Source: Bathymodiolus brooksi methanotrophic gill symbiont (lineage in GTDB: Bacteria; Pseudomonadota; Gammaproteobacteria; Methylococcales; Methylomonadaceae). Taken from it: 64,000 nucleotides of DNA. The stretch is from assembly GCA_020996635.1 (NCBI GenBank), contig JAJJBE010000091.1:1-64000 (forward strand). The letters run 5' to 3'. The notes under the pieces were generated by a model, which had not been told where the DNA came from, made no database searches, and was given only the letters and a program-made list of their open reading frames with translations. The translations under genes and the position numbers were made by a program. Below, piece by piece: positions 33,445-44,530 of the stretch (within the stretch, counting starts at the first letter, position 1; each line of letters begins with the position of its first letter).

Positions 33445-35586
33445 TCAACTTAAATACATAACGGCAGGAAATATCATAATAAACCCTGCACCATCTTTGT
33501 AATGGTTATCCAAACGAATTGTTCCACCATGTTCTTCAATAATTTTCTTTGCAATCGCCAAGCCTAACCCCGTGCCTTTTTCTTTATGCGAAACATAAGG
33601 CTCAAAAATCTCTTTAGCTTGTTTTATATCAACTCCACAACCAGTATCGTAAATTGCTAAACGCACAAAGGGAATCTTTGCCTGAACAATAGATTGAATT
33701 TTAATAGTAATTCGCCCATTTCCTGCCATAGCTTCGCAAGCATTCTTAAATAAATTATGTAAAACTTGTCTAATCGTTACAATATCAGCGGGTACTTTGG
33801 GGATATTTTTTTCTTCTTGAATTAATACCGCGATATTTGGAGCCGCATCATATAAACTTGCCACCTCCTTCACTAAGACACGTAAATCGATATTTTCAAT
33901 CATTTTCTGCCCTGATTGAGCATAAACAGAAAAATCGTCCACCATAAATTTTAATGCTTCTACCTGCTGAACAATAGTACGAATTGAACGAACTAATAAC
34001 TGCTGATCTTCCTCATTAAGCTTGTCTTTTAGCTTATGCTGCAATCGTTCTGCTGCCAACTGAATAGGCGTAAGCGGGTTTTTTATTTCATGCGCCAAAC
34101 GTCTAGCCACTTCCGCCCACGCCGCACTTTTTTGTGCCTGAATCAAGTCAGTTATATCATCGAAAACAACAACAGCTCCAATATACCCTCCTTCCGTTGA
34201 AAACAAAGGCGAGCCTTGACATAGCAACTCTCTCCGCCCATCAGGTGTATCTATCGTTATATTGCGCTGCCAAATTTCATCTGACTTTTCCAATAAAGGT
34301 TGCACAACATTGACCAACTCTTGCAAATCAGGCCTTTCTCGAGCCAAAGAACTCAGCCCTAAACCAAAATAACGCATTACCTGAATGTGCAAAATAATAT
34401 TTGCACTGTGATTAGCTTTACGAATATTTAAATCCGCATCAAAACTTAATACCCCCGAAGTTAAGCTACTTAATAACGCCTCTAAATAAGCACGTTGCTG
34501 CTCAATTTCTAAAGCACTGATCCGTGCATCATCCCTTGATAGAGATATCTGCTGAACCATTTTGTTGAATGAGTCAACTAAAAAACCTAAATCATCCTGT
34601 CGTTTTACAGGCAACAACTGCTCATAAAAACCAGCCGCGACTGACTTGGTTCCTCTAACTAAATCCCTGATTGGAGCAATAATTTCGCGAACACTAATAA
34701 ACGCAACTGAAATAGAGGCTAACAAGCTAACTAATAAGACCAAGGAAAGCACTAATGAAAAACTCACTTTCAAAGAATGCCGCAAGTAGGTCATTTCCTG
34801 AAACCTAACATAAGCAAATTCTACAGAATCTGTTAAATCAGTAATTCGCTCTGGGATGGGATAAATAATTTGTAAATAATAGCCCGCATTAACATTTATC
34901 GCGACCAAAGCCTGAACCACTAGTTCATCATTAATTGATTCAAGTTTTACGTGATCTTCACCCTGTAAAACCTGTAAAAATAAGGGAGTGACAGGCAAGC
35001 TGGGCAAGATATCACTAGCAATAAGCCCACTAAAAGCGATAATTTCTCCTTTCTTACTTAAAAGGGTAATTTCACTCGCGGTGGTGATTTCACGAACTTG
35101 ATCTAAAGAATACGTTGCTTCAGCTAAAGTTTTCCCATTTAAACGCTCAGCAACTTGCTGCGACTGATTTAAATTCCACCGGATCCGTTGCTCTAAAGAA
35201 GCGTGACTAAGTTCTAAAGCATCATCCATAGCGGCATCAATTTCCACATTAAACCAACCATCAATACTCTGGTTTAGGAATTGTAGTGAATAATAAAAAA
35301 CCACCCCTGCTGGAACCAAGGATAAAACAATAAATAGCAAAACGATACGTGTATTTAACCGTGATCCTGCCTCTTTTTTTCTCAGCCGCCGCATCAGAGA
35401 AAAAGCATTTACCCCAACGAGTAACAGCAAAATTAAAGTTGCAATTGTATTGCTAAGCAACAACCAAGAATACATCCCGCTTAGTGGCGATGCTTCTTGT
35501 AAAGCGGAACTCATCAGCTGCAAAGATAGAAAGATAAAGCCTAACAGCAATAGAGCAGATATCCCAAATGGAACCCTTATTCGCAC
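33445..35586 (-). CDS. ntrY: NtrY-like sensor histidine kinase
   Basis: A 713-residue membrane kinase. Two hydrophobic segments near the start (FGISALLLLGFIFLSLQL, LLLSNTIATLILLLLVGV), one at about 80-100 and another at about 270-295 frame an extracytoplasmic sensor region. Then come HAMP (REIIAPIRDLVRGTKSVAAG), PAS (LEALLSSLTSGVLSFDADLN), the HisKA box RRLAHEIKNPLTPIQLAAER with its phospho-histidine, and HATPase motifs (HNLFKNACEAMAGN, DTGCGVD, GTGLGLAI). It overlaps the DUF4390 gene by ten bases and is followed by ntrX. Confidence 0.93.
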   Translation of the reverse strand: MRIRVPFGISALLLLGFIFLSLQLMSSALQEASPLSGMYSWLLLSNTIATLILLLLVGVNAFSLMRRLRKKEAGSRLNTRIVLLFIVLSLVPAGVVFYYSLQFLNQSIDGWFNVEIDAAMDDALELSHASLEQRIRWNLNQSQQVAERLNGKTLAEATYSLDQVREITTASEITLLSKKGEIIAFSGLIASDILPSLPVTPLFLQVLQGEDHVKLESINDELVVQALVAINVNAGYYLQIIYPIPERITDLTDSVEFAYVRFQEMTYLRHSLKVSFSLVLSLVLLVSLLASISVAFISVREIIAPIRDLVRGTKSVAAGFYEQLLPVKRQDDLGFLVDSFNKMVQQISLSRDDARISALEIEQQRAYLEALLSSLTSGVLSFDADLNIRKANHSANIILHIQVMRYFGLGLSSLARERPDLQELVNVVQPLLEKSDEIWQRNITIDTPDGRRELLCQGSPLFSTEGGYIGAVVVFDDITDLIQAQKSAAWAEVARRLAHEIKNPLTPIQLAAERLQHKLKDKLNEEDQQLLVRSIRTIVQQVEALKFMVDDFSVYAQSGQKMIENIDLRVLVKEVASLYDAAPNIAVLIQEEKNIPKVPADIVTIRQVLHNLFKNACEAMAGNGRITIKIQSIVQAKIPFVRLAIYDTGCGVDIKQAKEIFEPYVSHKEKGTGLGLAIAKKIIEEHGGTIRLDNHYKDGAGFIMIFPAVMYLS

Positions 35587-36158
35587 TCTAGCCTCGCATT
35601 AGTTGAAAGATTCCAACCTTCATCAAAATAGGCAATAGGTCGTAATGGAATGGGTAATGACTCCTTATCGAACAATACATTTAAATCCACCACCACACAT
35701 GCTTTTTCAATGTTATGCGGCAAGATAATAGGCCCGTACCTAATAACAGCCAAGTAATTAACCGCATCGCTTAAAGATGAAAAACGCCGAAAACTCGCGT
35801 CATTCACATTTTGCACTCGAAAGTCATTAAACAGCGTGTTATATCGCAATGAATAACGATTAGAATTTGAATAAATAGACTCATTAAAAAAAGCTAAAAA
35901 ATGAGTGTTAGAAATAGATACGCTGATATCCCAATATAAGACTATGCCACTATGTAAAGCCTCTCGTGCAGTAGGACTTAAACTAAAACTTAATTCTGCA
36001 GAAAGCGAACTATTAATAGCAGCTCTCTCCCAGCGCATATTTTTAACAAACAACCAATCAGTAGTCGCATAACTGATGGGTACATAGAAAAAACCCAGCA
36101 AAATATATATAGAACTAAGCCTATATGCTCTTTTGCAAACAGGCATAATAAAAGCCAT
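35577..36158 (-). CDS. DUF4390 exported protein
   Basis: A 193-residue protein with an N-terminal signal peptide or anchor (RLSSIYILLGFFYVPISYA) and a beta-rich body: LSAELSFSLSPTAREALHSG, YNTLFNDFRVQNVNDASFR and WNLSTNARLECE. It fits DUF4390, a family consistently found between rsmB and ntrY in gammaproteobacteria; function unknown. The frame overlaps the end of rsmB by 38 bases. ATG 36146 is an alternative start that would put the signal peptide closer to the terminus. Confidence 0.8.
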   Translation of the reverse strand: MAFIMPVCKRAYRLSSIYILLGFFYVPISYATTDWLFVKNMRWERAAINSSLSAELSFSLSPTAREALHSGIVLYWDISVSISNTHFLAFFNESIYSNSNRYSLRYNTLFNDFRVQNVNDASFRRFSSLSDAVNYLAVIRYGPIILPHNIEKACVVVDLNVLFDKESLPIPLRPIAYFDEGWNLSTNARLECE

Positions 36159-37401
36159 CCATCAATTGATCACCTGTTAAAACTTGCCGACCAAAAGGCC
36201 TTTTAATACCCCACTCAGCATCAATTACAATTTCAACTGCATCACTATTATTAGATAAAAAAGACTCAATTTGACATTCATTTTCATGTTTTAAGATAGA
36301 ACATGTCGCATAAAGCAGCGTTCCACCAGGCTTTAATAAGCCCCAACTAGCCTGTAAGATTTCTTTTTGTAATTGCTGCAGCGGCGCAATATCTTCTGCA
36401 CGACGTAACAATTTAATATCTGGGTGGCGGCGAATAACGCCAAGCGCAGAACAAGGGGCATCCAGTAATATACGGTCAAATTGATCACCATCCCACCAAG
36501 AATTTGTATCAGCCGCATCAGCAACTAAAACATTGGCTTTAAGGTTAAGTCGGATTAAATTTTCTTCTACACGTTGCAAACGTTTAGAATCAATATCAAT
36601 CGCTAATAAGGAAGACAAATTGGGCTGCACTTCTAATATATGTGCCGTTTTTCCACCAGGGGCAGCACAAACATCAAGAACACGGGCACCTTTTTGAGCA
36701 TTAAGTAATTTTGCCGCCAATTGGGCCGCTGAATCTTGTACAGATACCCAACCTTCAGTAAATTTAGGAAGTTTAGTAACAAGTACAGGCTCAGCTAGTA
36801 AAATCCCCTGCGCCAAACAAGGGACAGCAGAAGCGGCAATACCACAGTCGTTTAATAAGCTTAAGTACTCATTTGCCGTACAAAACTGATTATTAACCCG
36901 CAAAACCATTGGAGGTAATTCATTATTAGCAAGTAGGATTGCTTTTGCATCCTCCCCCCAATTAGACTTGATTGCCTTAATCATCCAGTCTGGGTGCGCA
37001 TAAGCAACATGCTTATCAGCCATCGTCTCAAGCTCATCTTGCTCACGTAAATATCGACGTAAAATAGCATTCAAAAGAGACTTAGCCCACTGCTTTTTTT
37101 TCATAACAGCGACCGTTTCAGAAACTGCAGCGTATTGCTTAACACGCATATATTTGAGTTGAAACAAACCCAGTAGCAACAATGCTTTTACTTGTTTATC
37201 TTTAACCGGTTTACTAACTAGCCTGCTTAAAATAAAATCTAGTCGAAAATAATAACGAACTGCGCCATAACATAGCGCCTGAATAAACGCCCTATCTTTA
37301 AGATCAGTAACTTTAATCCATGCATCGTCAAGTGCGCTGGTTAATGATTTACCTTCTAATACTTTAACAATAACATTAGCAGCAATTAAACGTACATTCA
37401 C
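36121..37401 (-). CDS. rsmB: 16S rRNA (cytosine967-C5)-methyltransferase RsmB
   Basis: A 426-residue enzyme. The N-terminal NusB-like domain (ALCYGAVRYYFRLD, LLLLGLFQLKYM) is followed by the Rossmann methyltransferase with VLDVCAAPGGKTAHIL, ILLDAPCSALGVIRRHPDIK and LLYATCSILKHENE; the two catalytic cysteines are in the APCS and TCSI motifs. It starts four bases inside the end of fmt, in the conserved def-fmt-rsmB order. Confidence 0.96.
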   Translation of the reverse strand: MNVRLIAANVIVKVLEGKSLTSALDDAWIKVTDLKDRAFIQALCYGAVRYYFRLDFILSRLVSKPVKDKQVKALLLLGLFQLKYMRVKQYAAVSETVAVMKKKQWAKSLLNAILRRYLREQDELETMADKHVAYAHPDWMIKAIKSNWGEDAKAILLANNELPPMVLRVNNQFCTANEYLSLLNDCGIAASAVPCLAQGILLAEPVLVTKLPKFTEGWVSVQDSAAQLAAKLLNAQKGARVLDVCAAPGGKTAHILEVQPNLSSLLAIDIDSKRLQRVEENLIRLNLKANVLVADAADTNSWWDGDQFDRILLDAPCSALGVIRRHPDIKLLRRAEDIAPLQQLQKEILQASWGLLKPGGTLLYATCSILKHENECQIESFLSNNSDAVEIVIDAEWGIKRPFGRQVLTGDQLMDGFYYACLQKSI

Positions 37402-38333
37402 AAAACATCCTGGGTAAATTGTTTACCAGCCACATCATACGCATTTAAAAATGCTGAGACGAGGGTTCTCTTTTTTCCTGGCAATTGAATTTCCAGCAAA
37501 CGCAACAAGCCCTCACCCGCAATGACATCAATATGATCTGAGTTATTTAAAATTGTGCCCAATGGTAATTCATAACTCCCTGAAATTGCTTCAGCATTCC
37601 AAACTCTGACAACCTTACCGTCTAAATTTGCTTGAGCAACAGGCCATGCATTCAAACCTCGTACTTTTCGAGCTAGCTCAGTAGCAGTTAATGACCAGTC
37701 TAATTGTGACTCACTTTTATCAAGTTTATGCGCATAGGTAACCAAAGATTCATCCTGCACCTCATCCTCGACAGTATTATCCATAATTTTATCTAAAACA
37801 GTGAGCAAACCTTCAGCTCCCATAGTCATCATACGATCATGAAGATCACTTGCTGTATCTGTAGCACTTATAGTACAAATAATCTTATACAGCATATTAC
37901 CTGCATCAAGTTTCTTTACCACACGCATAATCGTTATACCGGTTTCAGCATCACCTGCAATAATCGCACGATTTATCGGTGCCGCTCCACGCCAGCGAGG
38001 GAGAAGGGAGCCGTGTATATTAATACAACCTAATTTTGGGATTTCTATAACTTCTTGGCTTAAAATCAAACCATAAGCAACAACGACCATCAAATCTGCT
38101 GAAAATGATTGCATTTGTAGCACATCAGAGCTAGATTTTAGATTGTCAGGTTGAAATACAGGGATCGCATAACTAAGAGCCAGTTGCTTAACAGGGCCAA
38201 TTTGTAGTTTTCGCCCTCGACCAGAAGGCCGGTCAGGCTGAGTATAAACAGCAACAACTTCATGTTCAGAATCTAGTAATGCTTGCAATGCAGGAACTGC
38301 AAACTCAGGCGTGCCGGCAAAAATAATTCTCAT
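37398..38333 (-). CDS. fmt: Methionyl-tRNA formyltransferase
   Basis: 311 residues. [20 protein letters not shown], then the catalytic CINIHGSLLPRWRGAAPINR (N, H, and following D residues) and GNMLYKI appear in the N-terminal formyltransferase domain, with an OB-like C-terminal domain (LNAWPVAQANLDGKVVRVWN). It formylates initiator Met-tRNA. Overlap with rsmB and one-base overlap with def show a single transcript. Confidence 0.97.
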   Translation of the reverse strand: MRIIFAGTPEFAVPALQALLDSEHEVVAVYTQPDRPSGRGRKLQIGPVKQLALSYAIPVFQPDNLKSSSDVLQMQSFSADLMVVVAYGLILSQEVIEIPKLGCINIHGSLLPRWRGAAPINRAIIAGDAETGITIMRVVKKLDAGNMLYKIICTISATDTASDLHDRMMTMGAEGLLTVLDKIMDNTVEDEVQDESLVTYAHKLDKSESQLDWSLTATELARKVRGLNAWPVAQANLDGKVVRVWNAEAISGSYELPLGTILNNSDHIDVIAGEGLLRLLEIQLPGKKRTLVSAFLNAYDVAGKQFTQDVL

Positions 38334-38836
38334 TATTTATCTCTTTTTTGAAGTTTAAGCATTTTTTTCTTAATACGCTGCCGCTTAAGAGGCGACAAAT
38401 AATCAACAAATAATTTGCCATTCAAATGATCTATTTCATGTTGAATACAAACGGCAAGTAAACCATCTGCCTCCAATTCAAACAAGATACCTTCTCTATT
38501 AGTCGCCTTTACGGTTATTTTTTCAGCACGCTGAATAGGCTCAAATACCCCAGGAACCGACAAACAACCTTCATCAGACTCTTCCTGCCCAAATTCAGAA
38601 ACAATTTCTGGGTTAATAAAACATAAGCGTTCATTTTTTTCTTCACTTACATCAATAACAATAATTTGCAATTTAACGTTAACTTGAATTGCCGCCAAAC
38701 CGACTCCATGAGCCTCATACATCGTCTCAAACATATCATCAACAATAGCCTTAATTTTGCTATCAACATGCAGCACAGGTTTTGCAATATTCCGTAATTG
38801 CGGATCTGGAAACTCAAGAACAGGCAATATACTCAC
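38333..38836 (-). CDS. def: Peptide deformylase
   Basis: A 167-residue metalloenzyme removing N-formyl groups from nascent proteins. The three motifs are present: [17 protein letters not shown] (metal cysteine) and QHEIDHLNG (HExxH). GTG 38836 with GGAG six bases upstream gives [19 protein letters not shown], the family start; the in-frame ATG 38848 would add four residues. It heads def-fmt-rsmB-DUF4390-ntrYX and directly follows the rplQ terminator, an unusual neighbour. Confidence 0.95.
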   Translation of the reverse strand: MSILPVLEFPDPQLRNIAKPVLHVDSKIKAIVDDMFETMYEAHGVGLAAIQVNVKLQIIVIDVSEEKNERLCFINPEIVSEFGQEESDEGCLSVPGVFEPIQRAEKITVKATNREGILFELEADGLLAVCIQHEIDHLNGKLFVDYLSPLKRQRIKKKMLKLQKRDK

Positions 38837-38987
38837 TAAACACTCCATACCAAAAATTAATCATACAAATTTTCTTTCAAATCGATGCGTAAAGCAACAC
38901 TGAATAGTATTTTCACATAACTACTTAATATAAAAAATAATTAGTCATTAAATAATGAAAAATAACGACTAAAACAAAACTACAGGC

Positions 38988-39018
38988 AAAAAAAAACCAG
39001 CCGAAGCTGGTTTTTTTT
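38988..39018 (-). terminator. Terminator after rplQ, end of the ribosomal gene run
   Basis: On the minus strand AAAAAAAACCAGC, TTCG tetraloop, GCTGG and nine T. It closes the long rpsL-to-rplQ run 18 bases after rplQ. Confidence 0.92.
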
Positions 39019-39035
39019 GAAAAACATCAGGAAAA

Positions 39036-39416
39036 TTAATCTTCCGACGCTTCTAACTCTGGTCTATCTACTAACTCAACATAAGCCATAGGCGCTGCAT
39101 CTCCAGCCCTAAACCCACATTTCATAATACGTAAATAACCACCAGGTCGGCTTTGGTAACGAGGACCAAGCACATTAAATAACTTAGTAACTACATCACG
39201 ATCTCTTAATTTAGCAAACGCTTGACGACGGTTAGCAACCGAATCAGTTTTTGATAAAGTAATTAATGGCTCAGCAAACGAGCGTAGCTCTTTTGCTTTT
39301 GGTAATGTTGTTTTAATTAATTCTTCATTTAATAAAGAAGTAACCATATTGCTAAACATAGCTTTTCTATGACTACTATTTCTATTTAATTGTCTTCCAG
39401 ACTTATGATGTCTCAT
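39036..39416 (-). CDS. rplQ: 50S ribosomal protein L17 (bL17)
   Basis: 126 residues, starting [20 protein letters not shown], with [13 protein letters not shown] and [20 protein letters not shown]. It is the last gene of the alpha operon (rpsM-rpsK-rpsD-rpoA-rplQ) and is followed by a strong terminator. bL17 lies near the polypeptide exit tunnel. Confidence 0.98.
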   Translation of the reverse strand: MRHHKSGRQLNRNSSHRKAMFSNMVTSLLNEELIKTTLPKAKELRSFAEPLITLSKTDSVANRRQAFAKLRDRDVVTKLFNVLGPRYQSRPGGYLRIMKCGFRAGDAAPMAYVELVDRPELEASED

Positions 39417-39437
39417 TCTAATAAACCTTGTAAAAAA

Positions 39438-40445
39438 TTATAAAATCGCTTGAGATTGTTCAACTAAATTTTCTGGCGGCCAATTTTCAAGGCGCATCCC
39501 TAAAGAAAGCCCTTTAACAGCCAATACATCTTTAATCTCAGTCAGCGATTTTCTGCCTAAGTTAGGTGTTTTTAATAATTCAAACTCAGTACGTTGAATA
39601 AGATCACCAATATAGTATATGTTTTCGGCTTTTAAGCAATTAGCAGACCTAACAGTAAGCTCTAGATCATCAACAGGGCACAGTAAATTAGGATCAATTT
39701 GCTCTGCTGGCTCAATAACTTCTTCAGCCACTTGCTCATTAACTTTTTCAAAATCAACAAATACAGAAAGTTGATCATGTAAAATTGTTGCTGCAAGTTT
39801 AATTGTAGACTCAGGGTCAACTGTACCGTTAGTTTCAAGCTCTATAACTAATTTATCTAAATTAGTTCGTTGCTCTACGCGAGTAGAATCGACACTATAA
39901 GCAACTTTTGTAACAGGAGTATATGAAGCATCAACCTGTAAAGCACCAACAACACCGAAACCTAAACCTTCAGTTCTAACATTCGAAGGCTCGTAACCAC
40001 GACCCTTTTGAATGTGAATCTTCATGTTTAGTTCACCTTCCTCAGTTAAATTAGCAATAACTAAGTCTGGGTTAACTATTTCAACATCATGCGGCAGCTG
40101 TATATCAGCAGCAGTTACTTCACCTGCTCCACTTTTATTTAATGTTAATGTTATTTCATTTCCAGAGTGCAGGATAACCGCTAACTTTTTCAAATTAAGC
40201 AAGATATCAATCACATCTTCCTGAACACCATCAATAACTGAGTACTCATGCTCAGCTTTTTCAAGCTCAACACTAACAACAGCACATCCAGGAATAGAAG
40301 ATAAAAGCACTCTTCTTAAAGCATTACCAAGTGAGTGTCCATAACCCCTTTCCAAAGGCTCAATAACGATCCTTGAATGATTAATTGACTTACTAACAAC
40401 TTCAACAAGCTGAGGTTTTAATAAACCAGTAACAGCACTATGCAT
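39438..40445 (-). CDS. rpoA: RNA polymerase alpha subunit
   Basis: 335 residues. The N-terminal dimerisation domain has [20 protein letters not shown]. The C-terminal domain, which contacts UP elements and activators, has [20 protein letters not shown] and [21 protein letters not shown] glutamate-rich linker (about 232-248) joins them. Position between rpsD and rplQ is canonical. Confidence 0.99.
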   Translation of the reverse strand: MHSAVTGLLKPQLVEVVSKSINHSRIVIEPLERGYGHSLGNALRRVLLSSIPGCAVVSVELEKAEHEYSVIDGVQEDVIDILLNLKKLAVILHSGNEITLTLNKSGAGEVTAADIQLPHDVEIVNPDLVIANLTEEGELNMKIHIQKGRGYEPSNVRTEGLGFGVVGALQVDASYTPVTKVAYSVDSTRVEQRTNLDKLVIELETNGTVDPESTIKLAATILHDQLSVFVDFEKVNEQVAEEVIEPAEQIDPNLLCPVDDLELTVRSANCLKAENIYYIGDLIQRTEFELLKTPNLGRKSLTEIKDVLAVKGLSLGMRLENWPPENLVEQSQAIL

Positions 40446-40463
40446 TTAAAACCTCAAAATCTA

Positions 40464-41084
40464 TTATTTAGAATACAGTTCAACAACTAACTGCTCATTG
40501 ATATCAGAACCTAAATCTACACGATCCGGTAAAGAATTAAACAAACCAATTAAGTCTTTTGAACTTACTTCAACCCAATTTGGGAAACCATACTGTTCTG
40601 TAACAGTTAATGAATCAACAATACGAGCTTGCTTCTTAGACTTTTCTCTAATAGAAACCTTATCCCCAACAGAAATTTTAGCTGAAGGAATATTTAGAAT
40701 AGAATCATTGACTAAGATAGCTTTATGACTAACTAACTGTCTTGCTTCAGCACGAGTTGAAGCAAACCCCATTCTATAAACAACATTATCTAAACGAGAT
40801 TCTAACAAGTTCAATAAATTCAAACCTGTAGCGCCTTTTTGAAGATCAGCAGCTTTATAGTAATTTCTAAATTGCTTTTCTAATACGCCGTAAATACGCT
40901 TAATACGTTGCTTAGCTCTTAATTGGTTTGCATAGTTAGAGTTACGTGCACGTTTAGTTCCATGTTGACCTGGACGTTGCTCTAAATTACATTTGCCTTC
41001 TAAAGATTTTCCTCTGCTCTTTAAAAAAAGATCAGTACCTTCACGACGACTTAATTTACAAGTTGGGCCTAAATATCTAGCCAT
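40464..41084 (-). CDS. rpsD: 30S ribosomal protein S4 (uS4)
   Basis: 206 residues: [20 protein letters not shown], then the S4 RNA-binding region [20 protein letters not shown] with [14 protein letters not shown]. It initiates 30S assembly; in E. coli it also represses the alpha operon translationally. The zinc-binding cysteines of some S4 paralogs are absent. Confidence 0.98.
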   Translation of the reverse strand: MARYLGPTCKLSRREGTDLFLKSRGKSLEGKCNLEQRPGQHGTKRARNSNYANQLRAKQRIKRIYGVLEKQFRNYYKAADLQKGATGLNLLNLLESRLDNVVYRMGFASTRAEARQLVSHKAILVNDSILNIPSAKISVGDKVSIREKSKKQARIVDSLTVTEQYGFPNWVEVSSKDLIGLFNSLPDRVDLGSDINEQLVVELYSK

Positions 41085-41093
41085 TTTATACTC

Positions 41094-41480
41094 CTATACC
41101 CTACGTTTTTTAGGTGGACGACAACCATTATGAGGAATAGGCGTTACATCAACGATGTTACCAATTTTAAACCCTAAGTTGTTAAATGATCTAACCGCTG
41201 ACTCACGACCAGGACCAGGGCCTTTGATCATAACGTCTAGGTTTTTCATTCCAAATTCTTGAGCGGCCTTACCTGCTTTTTCAGCAGCAACCTGTGCAGC
41301 AAAAGGAGTACTTTTTCTAGACCCTCTAAAACCAGACCCACCAGATGTTGCCCAAGACAACGCATTCCCTTTGCGATCGGTTATAGTAACGATTGTATTA
41401 TTAAAGGTTGCATGTATATGCGCGATGCCATCAGCAACTTCTTTTTTTATTTTTTTCTTTGTGCGATTTGAACTAGCCAT
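41094..41480 (-). CDS. rpsK: 30S ribosomal protein S11 (uS11)
   Basis: 128 residues: [38 protein letters not shown] and [20 protein letters not shown] are diagnostic, ending [17 protein letters not shown]. uS11 forms the platform next to the decoding site. It lies between rpsM and rpsD. Confidence 0.98.
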   Translation of the reverse strand: MASSNRTKKKIKKEVADGIAHIHATFNNTIVTITDRKGNALSWATSGGSGFRGSRKSTPFAAQVAAEKAGKAAQEFGMKNLDVMIKGPGPGRESAVRSFNNLGFKIGNIVDVTPIPHNGCRPPKKRRV

Positions 41481-41494
41481 TTTTTAACCTTAAT

Positions 41495-41851
41495 CTATTT
41501 TCTAATAGGCTTACGTGGGCCTTTTCTAGTACGAGCGTTAGTTCTCGTTCTTTGACCACGCAATGGTAGTCCACGTCTATGACGAATACCACGATAGCAA
41601 CCAAGATCCATCAAACGTTTAATGTTCATTGACACTTCACGTCGTAAATCACCCTCAACTACAAATTTAGAAATTACATCACGAATTGCATTTAATTGCT
41701 CTTCGCTTAATTCTTTAATTTTAATTGTCCGTTCGATACCAACTTCTTTACAGATATTAATTGCAGTTGGCTTACCAATCCCATAAACAGCAGTTAAAGC
41801 GATTTCTGCATGTTTATGATCAGGTACATTAATTCCGGCAATTCTTGCCAT
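41495..41851 (-). CDS. rpsM: 30S ribosomal protein S13 (uS13)
   Basis: 118 residues: [38 protein letters not shown] and [20 protein letters not shown], with a basic PRKPIRK tail. uS13 contacts the P-site tRNA and 50S bridge B1. It is the first gene of the alpha operon after rpmJ. Confidence 0.98.
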   Translation of the reverse strand: MARIAGINVPDHKHAEIALTAVYGIGKPTAINICKEVGIERTIKIKELSEEQLNAIRDVISKFVVEGDLRREVSMNIKRLMDLGCYRGIRHRRGLPLRGQRTRTNARTRKGPRKPIRK

Positions 41852-41929
41852 CTAGATACTCCTAAATACAATACTTCAAAGTTAAGAGATCAATTATAAC
41901 ACTCTTAACCTATAAAGCAATAAAAAAAC

Positions 41930-42043
41930 TTAACCCTGGCGTTGTTTATGACGCCCATCTTTACATATAACTCTTAATACACCCGAACGCTTAACAACTT
42001 TGCAATTCCGACATATTTTCTTTACAGAAGCTCGTACTTTCAC
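41930..42043 (-). CDS. rpmJ: 50S ribosomal protein L36 (bL36), zinc-binding form
   Basis: A 37-residue protein starting with GTG 42043 ([20 protein letters not shown]) and ending [13 protein letters not shown]. The zinc ligands C-x2-C, C and H are all present. It sits between secY and rpsM as in E. coli. The start is GTG; the initial GTGAAAGTACGAGC follows GGTGAG. Confidence 0.96.
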   Translation of the reverse strand: MKVRASVKKICRNCKVVKRSGVLRVICKDGRHKQRQG

Positions 42044-42063
42044 AGCTCACCCCTTTTAATAAA

Positions 42064-43386
42064 TTATTTTTTTAAATTTGCTTTGTTCATTAGACCATCA
42101 TACTGATTAGACATTAGATGAGTTTGAACTTGAGAAACAAAGTCCATAACAACTACGACAATAATCAATAACGAAGTACCACCAAAATAAAATGGCACAT
42201 TCCAATAAACAATCAAAAACTCTGGCAACAAACAAACAGCCGTAATATAGAAAGCCCCAATTAAAGTCAATCGAGTCATAACTTTATCTATATAAGCTGA
42301 AGTCTGCTCTCCAGGACGTATACCTGGCAAAAAAGCACCAGATTTCTTTAAATTATCTGCCGTTTCTTTTGAATTAAAGACTAATGCAGTATAAAAAAAG
42401 CAGAAAAATATAATTGCAACGGTATACAGCATGACATACAAAGGCTCACCAGGAGATATTGCAGTTGCAATATCTTGAAGCCAAGCAAAACCCTCAGCCT
42501 TACCAAACCAGCCAGCTATAGTAGCAGGAAACAGAATAATACTAGAAGCAAAAATTGGAGGAATAACTCCTGCCATGTTTAGCTTCAAAGGCAAAAAACT
42601 ACTTTGCCCAGCATACATTCTTTTACCTTGTTGACGCTTAGGGTAGTTAATAACAATTCTACGCTGCCCTCTTTCAACAAATACCACTAAAGCCGTTACA
42701 GCCATACTTAATAAGAATAAAAGAATTATAAAAACCCCATTTAACTCACCAGTTCTAGCCAACTTTAAAGTACCACCAATGGCAGAAGGCAATCCAGCAA
42801 CGATACCAGCAAAAATAATTAGAGAAATACCATTACCAAGGCCTCGCTCGGTAATTTGCTCTCCTAACCACATCAGAAAGATTGTCCCTGTTACTAATGT
42901 AATCGCAGTAATTGTAACAAATTGCATTCCTGGATTAATAACAACCGATAAACCACCTGCAGTTTGATTTTGCAAGGCAACTGAAACACCAATAGCTTGA
43001 AAAGTTGCTAATACAACTGTTCCATAACGCGTGTACTGAGAAATTTTACGCCTTCCAGACTCACCCTCTTTCTTTACTTGCTCCAAAGCAGGAATAACAA
43101 TTGTCATTAACTGCATAATAATTGAAGCTGAAATATAAGGCATGATACCTAAAGCAAATAAACTCAAACGCTTTAATGCTCCACCAGAGAACATATTAAA
43201 CATATCAAGAATAGAACCTTCTTGCTGCTTAAACATTAAAGCTAAAGCTTCAGGATCTATTCCTGGTACCGGTATATGAGCACCAGCCCTGTAAACAAAA
43301 AAAGCACCCAGAACAAATAATAATCTAGAACGTAATTCAGAAAATTTACCTACCTCACCGCTCATTTGTGCGCTTGATCTACTCAC
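42064..43386 (-). CDS. secY: Protein translocase subunit SecY
   Basis: A 440-residue inner-membrane protein with ten membrane segments, the channel of Sec[16 protein letters not shown]-like start (here [17 protein letters not shown]), the plug region [37 protein letters not shown] and the cytosolic loop [15 protein letters not shown] are clear. It lies between rplO and rpmJ, as usual. Confidence 0.98.
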   Translation of the reverse strand: MSRSSAQMSGEVGKFSELRSRLLFVLGAFFVYRAGAHIPVPGIDPEALALMFKQQEGSILDMFNMFSGGALKRLSLFALGIMPYISASIIMQLMTIVIPALEQVKKEGESGRRKISQYTRYGTVVLATFQAIGVSVALQNQTAGGLSVVINPGMQFVTITAITLVTGTIFLMWLGEQITERGLGNGISLIIFAGIVAGLPSAIGGTLKLARTGELNGVFIILLFLLSMAVTALVVFVERGQRRIVINYPKRQQGKRMYAGQSSFLPLKLNMAGVIPPIFASSIILFPATIAGWFGKAEGFAWLQDIATAISPGEPLYVMLYTVAIIFFCFFYTALVFNSKETADNLKKSGAFLPGIRPGEQTSAYIDKVMTRLTLIGAFYITAVCLLPEFLIVYWNVPFYFGGTSLLIIVVVVMDFVSQVQTHLMSNQYDGLMNKANLKK

Positions 43387-43389
43387 TGT

Positions 43390-43824
43390 TTATTCCTCTA
43401 TTTTTCCACCAGCAGATTCAATACTTGCTTTTGCACCAACTGTCGTCTTTAAACCTTTTAAAGTAACAGCAGTTGCAATTTCACCAGATTGAATAACTTT
43501 AGCGACTTTTGTAAAAGCAGGTACGATGTTAGCCTTGATTAAATCATCAAGAGTAACAACATCTAAACCCAACCCAGCAATTTCACTTAATCTTACTTGT
43601 GAAGTGTACTTAGATTTTCTTGAAGTAAAACCTACTTTAGGCAATCGTTTTTGTAAAGGCATCTGTCCGCCTTCAAAACCAACTTTGTGAAAACCACCAC
43701 TACGTGATTTTTGCCCTTTATGACCACGGCCACAAGTTTTACCAAGAGTAGACCCAATACCTCTACCTACTCTTTTAGCATTTTTTCTTGATCCCGCAGC
43801 AGGTTTAATAGTATTTAAATACAT
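43390..43824 (-). CDS. rplO: 50S ribosomal protein L15 (uL15)
   Basis: 144 residues: [40 protein letters not shown] are diagnostic of the extended N-terminal arm inside 23S rRNA. It overlaps rpmD by one base and precedes secY. Confidence 0.98.
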   Translation of the reverse strand: MYLNTIKPAAGSRKNAKRVGRGIGSTLGKTCGRGHKGQKSRSGGFHKVGFEGGQMPLQKRLPKVGFTSRKSKYTSQVRLSEIAGLGLDVVTLDDLIKANIVPAFTKVAKVIQSGEIATAVTLKGLKTTVGAKASIESAGGKIEE

Positions 43825-44009
43825 TATATTTCCTCTACTTCCAGCATATAAGAGATTTTATTAATCATCCCTCTATTTTCTACTGTATCAATTACTTCAA
43901 CAGTATGATTGATCTTTCTTAAACCTAAACCATGTAAACATGCTTTGTGTTTTTTCAAACGACCAATACTACTTTTGACCATTTTTACACGAATTTTTTT
44001 ATCTGCCAT
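43824..44009 (-). CDS. rpmD: 50S ribosomal protein L30 (uL30)
   Basis: 61 residues: [34 protein letters not shown] and the C-terminal [12 protein letters not shown]. Short bacterial form of uL30, between rpsE and rplO. Confidence 0.97.
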   Translation of the reverse strand: MADKKIRVKMVKSSIGRLKKHKACLHGLGLRKINHTVEVIDTVENRGMINKISYMLEVEEI

Positions 44010-44014
44010 ATCAA

Positions 44015-44521
44015 TTATCCTGTAATTTCTTCAACAGATAATCCACGCTTAGCAGCAATTTGCTCAGCATTATTCATGTTAGCTAGACCATCAATTGTTG
44101 CTCTAACTACATTAATTGGATTATTTGTACCGATACATTTAGCTAATACATTATGAACGCCAACCGCTTCAAATACTGCACGCATAGGACCACCGGCAAT
44201 AATACCAGTACCATCTGTAGCAGGCTGCATAAATACTTTAGCAGCACCAAGCTCAGACATAATTGAATACTGTAAAGTTCCACTTTTCAGCACAACTTTA
44301 TGCATATTTTTTCTAGCTTGCTCTAATGATTTTTGGATCGCAATAGGCACTTCTTTCGCCTTACTTACGCCATACCCAACATTTCCTTCACCATCTCCAA
44401 CGACAGTAAGTGCAGTAAAACCAAAAACTCTACCGCCTTTTACAACTTTTGCGACCCTACGAACAGATACTAATTTCTCTTGTAATCCGTCTGCATTCGC
44501 TTGCTGAGGTGCATGTGCCAT
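44015..44521 (-). CDS. rpsE: 30S ribosomal protein S5 (uS5)
   Basis: 168 residues: [40 protein letters not shown] and the RNA-binding and accuracy-determining region. [20 protein letters not shown] is also typical. uS5 helps keep decoding accurate and mRNA entry open. Confidence 0.98.
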   Translation of the reverse strand: MAHAPQQANADGLQEKLVSVRRVAKVVKGGRVFGFTALTVVGDGEGNVGYGVSKAKEVPIAIQKSLEQARKNMHKVVLKSGTLQYSIMSELGAAKVFMQPATDGTGIIAGGPMRAVFEAVGVHNVLAKCIGTNNPINVVRATIDGLANMNNAEQIAAKRGLSVEEITG

Positions 44522-44530
44522 ATATTTCCC

